From NCBI GenBank assembly GCA_030761205.1, contig JAULJL010000033.1, positions 5,277,501 through 5,341,500 on the forward strand: a stretch of 64,000 bases of DNA, written 5' to 3'. The position numbers and the translations under genes are program-made. Each line of letters starts with the position of its first letter. The stretch's first letter is position 1. This document shows positions 57,504-64,000 of the stretch, in pieces. Below the pieces are notes generated by a model. That model was not told the DNA's origin and ran no database searches. It saw nothing but the letters and a program-made list of their open reading frames with translations. The stretch is from Fremontodendron californicum. Its lineage: Eukaryota; Streptophyta; Magnoliopsida; Malvales; Malvaceae.

Positions 57504-60500
57504 TGTAAGATCATCGTAAGTACGAGATCAATTCAAGACAATTATAACATGCGGATGGCTCGAGGTTAAACTTTGAAATGCCTATAGAAAGGATGGGCTA
57601 CCATGTGGTACACATGTTGTATGATAGATTATAGAGTTGGGGGTTTAGTCGAGTGATTAAGTGATTTAACCCCAAATTGACTAAAAGCCGGGATAGGGGA
57701 AATTTCGTAAAAATGTGATAATTTAACTTCACATAGTGTTGATATGTGATATAACATTCTTTGGGAGTGTTAGAACAAGAATCGGCAGAAAAATCGGTAA
57801 ATTGTGAATCAGGGTCTTTTGGTCATTTTACCCAAAATTTTGTTTTTAGTCCACAAATGGTACCAATGGACTAAGTGATCATATAGGATCATAATATGAT
57901 GTTTAGATCAAAAATTGGACATTAAAATCAAATCTGATAGCTAAAATCGTCTAATTCGTCATTTAGTGACGTTGGCGTAAATTGCAGTAAAAAACATGGT
58001 TCGGGATTTTTCGGAACTGATCCGAACACATGGACATATGTTATAACATATGAGGATTATGAATATGACAAGAAAAATCAAAAATAGAGTTGAAACCAGA
58101 TACGTCCTTAAACCTAAAGGAATGACAACCGAGAACTGACTGCGGGAAGGTCCGAAAAAGGTTTTAAATGGATCAATGGATTAATATAGACATAAAATGA
58201 TGTTAGCAAGCTACTGGTGAAATCAGAACAAAAATCGGAGCTAAAACCAAAAAAGTTAAAATGTTGACCCGTTAGTGCTTCGAGGCTCGGATTTGGGTTT
58301 TGGGATATCAAAAAAAATTACCCGAACATGCAGATCAGTATATTATTATATTTGGAACATTTTCGTGTTAAGAAAAATGAAAAACGGGATTCCGAACGAT
58401 AAAATTTCACGTTGGCCCGCTAAGGTACTAAAAGACAAAACAGGGGAAAATGGTCATTTGACAATGGCCCACTTATTAAGTCTAAAAATCAGACTTCTTC
58501 CTCCCTATTTTTTCACGTGAAAACCAGAAAAGAGATAAAGAAAGAGGGGAAGCCATGGAAGCTTGCTTCCAAGCTTTCTCTCTCCTCTGTTTACTAGGCA
58601 GATCACCAAAATTTTTCAAAGATTTCACAAACCCAAAGGTAACTTCATGTTCTAAGCTTGATTTTGATGTTATATTTTGAAGATTTCACCTTTAGCTATG
58701 AGAAACCATGTGGGCTAAAAATTGGTGTTGGTGAACCACCATGTTGCCACTATTTTTTTCGCCACAGGAGGTGTTCCTACGCCTCCTTAAACCATAAATT
58801 AGTATCGGATAGCTTTGAATCAAAATTTAGAAGCTAAAACAAGTTTAGCCGAAACCCTAGCTTGCCCATGAGGTGGTTTCGCCACCTTCCTTAGTTGTTC
58901 GAGGCCACCGTTAGCTTTGCTGTCATCGTGTGAGGAACTTTGTAGTTGATTATTGCTCAAAATTTTTAATCCGAGCTAAGTGTAAATTTTTTTTTTGTAA
59001 GAATTCATAAGCTGAAAAATTTTGGATAGCAGCTAACTATTATAAATAATGGGAATTTGAGTGTCTCGTAGTTGTAAAAAATTTACAGAATATCCTGACG
59101 ATGTCGTAGGTACTCATATCATGGAATTCGCCTTGGATAGCGACAAAGTCACGAAAGTGCCGCTTTAATACTCGAAACAACATTGTGAGTATTTAGGTTA
59201 ATCTAGGAGGTAGATGTTGTTTTATATGCATTGTTGGTTGATACAGATATTGAAACACGAAAGATTGCTCGGATCACAGAAACGGTAAGTTTTAAACCTT
59301 ACGCAGATTAATGGCGTAAGTGTGGTGTTAATATGGTTACATGAGGTAAGTATTGTAGAGTTGAATGATAATGATTGTGAGTAAACATGTAGCGATAGAC
59401 GTAGGATCTTTAGATTATGTTATGACATACTGACTGTGATTGTATGAATATATGACGTAGAATTACCTTATGATATCGAGTTCTCGTAAAGACGTGAGAA
59501 AAAGGTCCAAGGAATGGACAAGTGATGATTATGTAATAATCCGGGATTGTCGTATGAGTGGTCGACCATATGGCGCCACACTATTCCTTGCTAGTATGCT
59601 TATTTAAATGCTATGTGATGCATATTTATTGTAATGTTAAGCTATACCGGAATTGTAGGCTGCCATTGTGCCCTACCGGATTTGTAGGCTGTCATTTGTG
59701 CCCTACCGGATTCATAGGCAGCCATTGTGCCCTAACAGATTTGTAGGCTACCATTGTGCCCTACCGGATTGTAGGAGCCTTCGTGCCCTACTGGTTATGT
59801 AGAAGCCTTCGTGCCCTACCGGTTCTGTAAGAGCCTTCGTGCCCAACCGGTTCTGTAGGAGCCTTCGTGCCCTACCGGTTTGGAGGAGTCTACGGACCCT
59901 ACCGGATGTTATAGTTGTTTGTGATGTTGGAAAGAAACATCCAGGTAATGTTCGGGATGCTATTATTGTACGGACAAGGTGATATCTGGGATGCTATTGT
60001 TGTACGGACAGGATGAGTCCGGGATGATATGGACAAGATAGTCCAGGATGACAAATATTACGGACTGGTATAAGTCCGGGATGTTTTGATGTTATAGTCA
60101 TGAAAAATTTTTAAATGATAATTATAGAGCTATACACGTAAAATCAAGTGTTAAATATTTTTGGCTATCGATTCCAACTGGCCAATGGCCCATTTATATT
60201 CAGCGCTCAGCATAGAAGATTTCATATGGGACAAATAATTTTTATATGTCCCGAAACAATTTTAAAATATTACTTTTTGGTTAATTAAACATACTTGATA
60301 TGTAATGTTTATGCTTTAATAGTTAAGAAAGGAAGCACAAAACTTTCAAGTACTCTTCCTAGTTACCTTATGCTCACTGAGTCTTTCGACTCACTCCGTT
60401 TATTTTCATCATTTTTCAGATCCTGATAGACCAGCTCTTCCCAGGTTTCGGATAGCTAGCCACTCGTATAATTGTGGTAAGCGGATTGACCCAGGACGTG

Positions 60501-60951
60501 GTAAGCAGTGGCTATGGTGGGATATATTTTGCAGTCACTAGGGTATCATGGGTCCTATGCATTTTGTGTATGATGTATATGTACTTTATATTTTGTAAAC
60601 TGATGTATCTAAGTGATGTATAATGTATAACGGCCACGGAGACCTAGTATGATCTGGTGATGCTTATGTCGTTATGATATATTATAAATGTATGTTTGTA
60701 TATAAGATGTCATAAAGGTTGAGTCTATTCCGGGGCATCTTGGTTACTCCCTATCGGAGGTGTCCAAACCGGGATGTCATGTGTTGATGATTATTACATT
60801 GCGAATGTTGATGATTGAACGGCAAACCCCATGTAGGGCGAGATTATGCCGAAATTTTGTTTGATTTGGTTTCGTGGGTATACTCAGGCTTCGTAAGCAG
60901 GGGCATACCTTGTCTCTGACCGGTCACATGCCATGAATTTGGGGTGTGACA
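57504..60951 (+). repeat. 3' LTR of the gypsy element
   Basis: 3448 bp, TGTAAGATCATCG to GGTGTGACA, uninterrupted. It is the reference for reading the insertions in the 5' LTR. It includes GCCATGGAAGCTTGCTTCC near 58552 and the minisatellite at 59645-59909. Confidence 0.95.
59645..59909 (+). repeat. 29-bp minisatellite in the gypsy 3' LTR (9 units)
   Basis: Same two unit flavours as at 53105-53395. The 5' copy has one more unit of the first flavour (the fifth, TAACGGATTCGTAAGC). Confidence 0.9.
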
Positions 60952-60956
60952 TGGCC
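60952..60956. repeat. Target duplication TGGCC of the gypsy element, right
   Basis: Exact match to 44678-44682. Confidence 0.85.
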
Positions 60957-61310
60957 GGTTGAATAAAATTTGGCAGGTTATCTGATCCGATATACTATAT
61001 AAAATCGAGTATTAGCTAAACTGATAGAAAACAGATTTAACTGGTAAAAAATCAGAAAAATCGATTCGAGTTTTTAAAATTTTTTTTTTTTTTGAAATTT
61101 ATGAGATTTGGACCTTTAACCTTTTAGTTATATATTAAAGACCATACTATTAAGTCAATACATATTTTTATTAATTATTTACTATATTTAATATTTATTT
61201 AACATTAAAATTATTTTTTAAATATTTAAAATTTTGTTTAAGTAAACAGCCAGTTGGACTGGTTGAATCGAAAACCTGAGGTCTATTTGACCTTGGGTCC
61301 ATTTTTTAAC

Positions 61311-63249
61311 CTAGGGATTGATTCCTTCAGCATTTCTTAACCGAAAGAGATTTTTGTTTTAAAAAAAGATTTATCCCTTTAAAGAATGGATCGATCCCTT
61401 CTTCACCAAAATGAAAATTTTAGTAATTTTACTTTGAAAAAATGATTTACTTTATCCCAAAACTCATTTGAGAAAATAATTATTTGAGAAATCATATTTT
61501 TGAGAAAAGGACATAGTCCAAAATGTTAAGGCATATTTTCAAAGTAATTTTTCAAATCCAAAAATAAATTATTTTCAAAAATTGGAGTCCAATACATTCT
61601 TTTTTTTTTTTAAAGCTCTAACTAAATCACACAGAGAATTACATTTCTCAAAACAATAGTATCAAAACTATAATGAGTCCAAAACAAATAAATTTTCTTT
61701 TAAACAATAATTGGACTTGCATTTAGGTTCAAATAATCTTTAAAGAATATTTTTTGTTTGAGAAATACACAACAAATCTAAAATAAATTTAGGTTATAAG
61801 ACACACTTAAAATTTTTATCATTTCAAAATATTGATCAATTTAAGGCGAATAGAATCATAATTTTGTTGTAGCTCTACCTGACGCGATCGACCAAGATCG
61901 AGAAAGTCTCGACCAAGCTGGAACTTTGTCCAAATCAAATCAAACCAACACCAACACCAATATCGACATCGAGGTAACTATCCTCAAAATCTTTAAGCAT
62001 GTCTTAAAGTGTGGGGCTTCACCACAAACTGCTTGTCATGTAAACATTATACGCATGACAACATGCTTAGGTTAAATTTATAATAATATTATAATATTGT
62101 TATGATGATAAAAACATTATTATTATATTGTTATTATACCCAAATTATGCTATCTAGTGTAGGACACTTTGGTAATTTCACATGCCATATATAATTATAC
62201 TATAATTAGGTTTATTATGTCTTCATTAATTATGCTATGTAATATAGATTAGGCATATTTATGTGTATAATCATGTAAATCATTATGATTATCATCCTAT
62301 AGAATTGTATATACTAGGTTTACTATTTTCATGTTTTATTTCCATGCTTTATGTTATTTATTCTTTCACGCCATTTATTTGTTTATGTTATTTGTTATAT
62401 TTATGTTATGAATATTATAAGTGTATGCTTGCATCATGTTTAATGGTCATAAGACCACTCAAGGTTGTCAGCCTACCTATATTTTTTTAGATGCATGTGT
62501 AACAATATGGGACATTCAAATGTTCATTAATTGCTGGTTTGCATTAAGATTAAGATAATGATATAATATAATATAATACAAATTTATAAGAGGAGTAGAG
62601 GTTGGGTTTCTTCTAGGCGAGGTTAAAAGCTATGATTCCTCTTAAACAATATCCAAATCTCTGAACCAAGTTATTTTCTAAAGACAAGACTTGAGGTCTT
62701 AAAATCGATCTTGATTTTTGATATATAAATTTATCACGTGGCAACTCCTAACTTATTGAACCTACTCCCAAATGAGAGCGCTATGGGTGACACCTATTTC
62801 ACTTGTGAAGCCAAGATCATTGACATTTACACCACTTAAGACTTTAGCAAACCAATAGTAATTACTAGATTACAAAGTATCCATTGCTTCAAATTCAAAT
62901 TTTATTTATCTAAAGTATCCATTGCTTTGAATTCAAATTTGATCTCTTTTCATACTTCACAATCACCAACTAGTTCAAGACTTCATTTACTAGCCTCGTG
63001 GATAATTTTACTACCCTCGGAGTAAGATCACGTCCCTCATTACGAGCTTGTACATATGCTTGTAAAGCTACTAGTGGTACAAAGTTGTCCTAAATGCAAT
63101 TCTACAACTTAAACAATTTGGAAAGAATGGATGGTAGCGCGGAAATGATGATCAAATTCTAAATAATGCCAATTCCATTATATGCAATTTTATTTTTACT
63201 CTCATGCAAGTTTGTAAAAATCAAAAAATATTCCTCAAATTGACTAAAG
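61311..63249. other. AT-rich DNA; first part probably the rest of the copia LTR
   Basis: GGATCGATCCC near 61389 echoes GGGATCGATCC near 44600, consistent with one LTR split by the nest. Beyond about 62000 nothing is recognised except a short direct repeat (62876-62947). Confidence 0.4.
62876..62947. repeat. Short direct repeat, ~32 bp twice
   Basis: AAGTATCCATTGCTTnnAATTCAAATTT occurs at about 62876 and 62918, 42 bases apart. Confidence 0.8.
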
Positions 63250-63250
63250 G

Positions 63251-63620
63251 CTAGTTTAGCATTACTGTTGAAAAAAATTTAGGTTGAGAAAAATGTGGTG
63301 GAAAAATGTGATTTAAGAATTTTAAATTTTTAGTATTGTTATGAAAAAATCTTGTGGTGAATTGAAATGTTTAAAAAATATGCATAAAATAGTAAAAAGT
63401 TAGAGTGACAAAAATAATAAAATCATTTTATGAAAAAGTGCGATTCCAAAACACACTTTTTAAAAAAGTGTAAAAAACTTGATTTTTTTAATTTGGGTTT
63501 GTAAATCAAAATTTTAAAGCAAAAAATCAAAATTTTAATCCATTTAACATTAAAATTACAAAAAATCACAACTTTTTATTTAAAAAATCGTACGATCGTC
63601 AATGCCAAATGGACCTAACT
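63251..63620. mobile_element. MITE-like element with GGnnnnTTTnGCATT ends
   Basis: The left end AAGGCTAGTTTAGCATTAC and the right end, reverse complemented, TTAGGTCCATTTGGCATTGAC pair imperfectly. Length about 370 bp, AT-rich core. ACTAA flanks both sides (63246-63250 and about 63617-63621), a possible target duplication. Superfamily not assigned. Confidence 0.45.
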
Positions 63621-63956
63621 AAAATCACCTTTCAAAAAGCTCAACTTTAATAATGTAAAACATACTATTAAATTCTAATTATATAAAAAATTAAATTTCT
63701 TAATATTTTTCAAATAGATTTAAGCTTTTCCTTCTAATTGCCTAAGGTATAGACTAAATTGTAAAGTACAAGATGATACCAAAACTATAAATGTAGTAGC
63801 TTTTGGCCATTCATGGTTGGGAAGACTTGTGTCAATATAAAATAAATTGGATAATAATAATGATTCCTTCACTTGTTATTGCACTTCTTATCAATGGAAT
63901 GTATCGGGAAAGATGGATATATATAGATAAGTATACATTAGGCATGAAAGGATAGA

Positions 63957-63996
63957 ATGTTGAATGTTGAATGTTGAATGTTAATGTTGAATGTTT
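63957..63996. repeat. TGTTGAA heptamer microsatellite
   Basis: AATGTTG recurs about five times with one shortened unit (TGTTAA). It runs to the end of the window. Confidence 0.85.
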
Positions 63997-64000
63997 TATT

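Larger units (their letters stand above)
44683..60951 (+). mobile_element. Ty3/gypsy LTR retrotransposon, internally deleted, with nested insertions
   Basis: Two LTRs start TGTAAGA and end GGTGTGACA, flanked by TGGCC. The 5' LTR (44683-54438) is inflated by a 1432-bp hAT and a 4830-bp solo LTR; without them it is about 3.48 kb, against 3448 bp for the 3' LTR. The interior, 54439-57503, is only 3.07 kb and holds primer site, gag, integrase remnant and polypurine tract. By eye the LTRs differ at 11 of the first ~207 bases. Long LTRs and the integrase type suggest the chromoviral (Tekay/Del-like) branch, which is inference. Confidence 0.9.
44661..61310. mobile_element. MITE with GGACCGG-type ends, copy 2, split by the gypsy element
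   Basis: Left piece at about 44661-44682 (AAAAATTGGATCGAACTGGCC), right piece at 60957-61310 (from GGTTGAATAAAATTTGG to GGGTCCATTTTTTAACC). Joined, they align along the length of copy 1 at 21655-22062, including GAGATTTG and TTATTTACTATAT. The break falls exactly at the gypsy insertion. Confidence 0.7.

Noticed and set aside
53162..59746. Open frames in the LTR minisatellites
   Set aside because: Repetitive residues follow the 29-bp unit, and there is no conservation of frame between the two LTRs.

Overview
The window is AT-rich nuclear DNA of a flowering plant, most likely a eudicot, and it is almost entirely transposable-element sequence in nested layers. The lineage call rests on plant-type element families: L1-like LINE with DUF4283/CCHC ORF1 and RNase H-bearing ORF2, Ty1/copia and Ty3/gypsy elements primed by a tRNA-Met-like site, CACTA elements with plant 'Ptta' transposase, hAT and Mutator MITEs, and a Helitron end. 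I found no intact host gene, rRNA, tRNA, CRISPR array or bacterial-type operon. Every recognisable coding region is broken by stops or frameshifts. The species cannot be named from sequence alone.

Layout. 0-9.1 kb: the 3' part of a Helitron (ends 1407), a poly(A)-tailed LINE remnant (to 2645), a CACTA-like block of GTGACG subterminal repeats split by a ~4.5 kb solo LTR (about 3424-7961), then a MITE-like end and a CT-rich leader-like stretch. 9.1-21.4 kb: a copia-type LTR (9131-11344) with its primer site and non-coding interior, split by a full-length but dead LINE (12342-18793, 12-bp target duplication) and by a non-autonomous CACTA (19005-20947, 3-bp target duplication). 21.6-29.3 kb: a GGACCGG-type MITE, a plus-strand CACTA transposase pseudogene with its 3' end near 25.56 kb, a copia gag fragment, and a minus-strand CACTA with terminus at 27175. 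29.4-38.3 kb: a minus-strand copia element (3' LTR, RNase H, RT, integrase), cut on its upstream side by a 4.56 kb solo LTR (33732-38286). 38.3-42.3 kb: unassigned AT-rich DNA holding a Mutator-type MITE with 9-bp target duplication.

42.4-61.3 kb is the deepest nest. A minus-strand copia gag and LTR carries two hAT MITEs and a GGACCGG MITE. Into that MITE went a Ty3/gypsy element (44683-60951, target duplication TGGCC). Its 5' LTR was later entered by a 1.43 kb hAT element (target duplication TTTGGAAC) and a 4.83 kb solo LTR (target duplication ATAGA). 61.3-64 kb is AT-rich with one more MITE-like element and a heptamer microsatellite.

No cooperating gene system is present. The value of the window lies in precise insertion boundaries, paralogous empty sites that confirm them, and unusual repeat arrays inside LTRs and MITEs.
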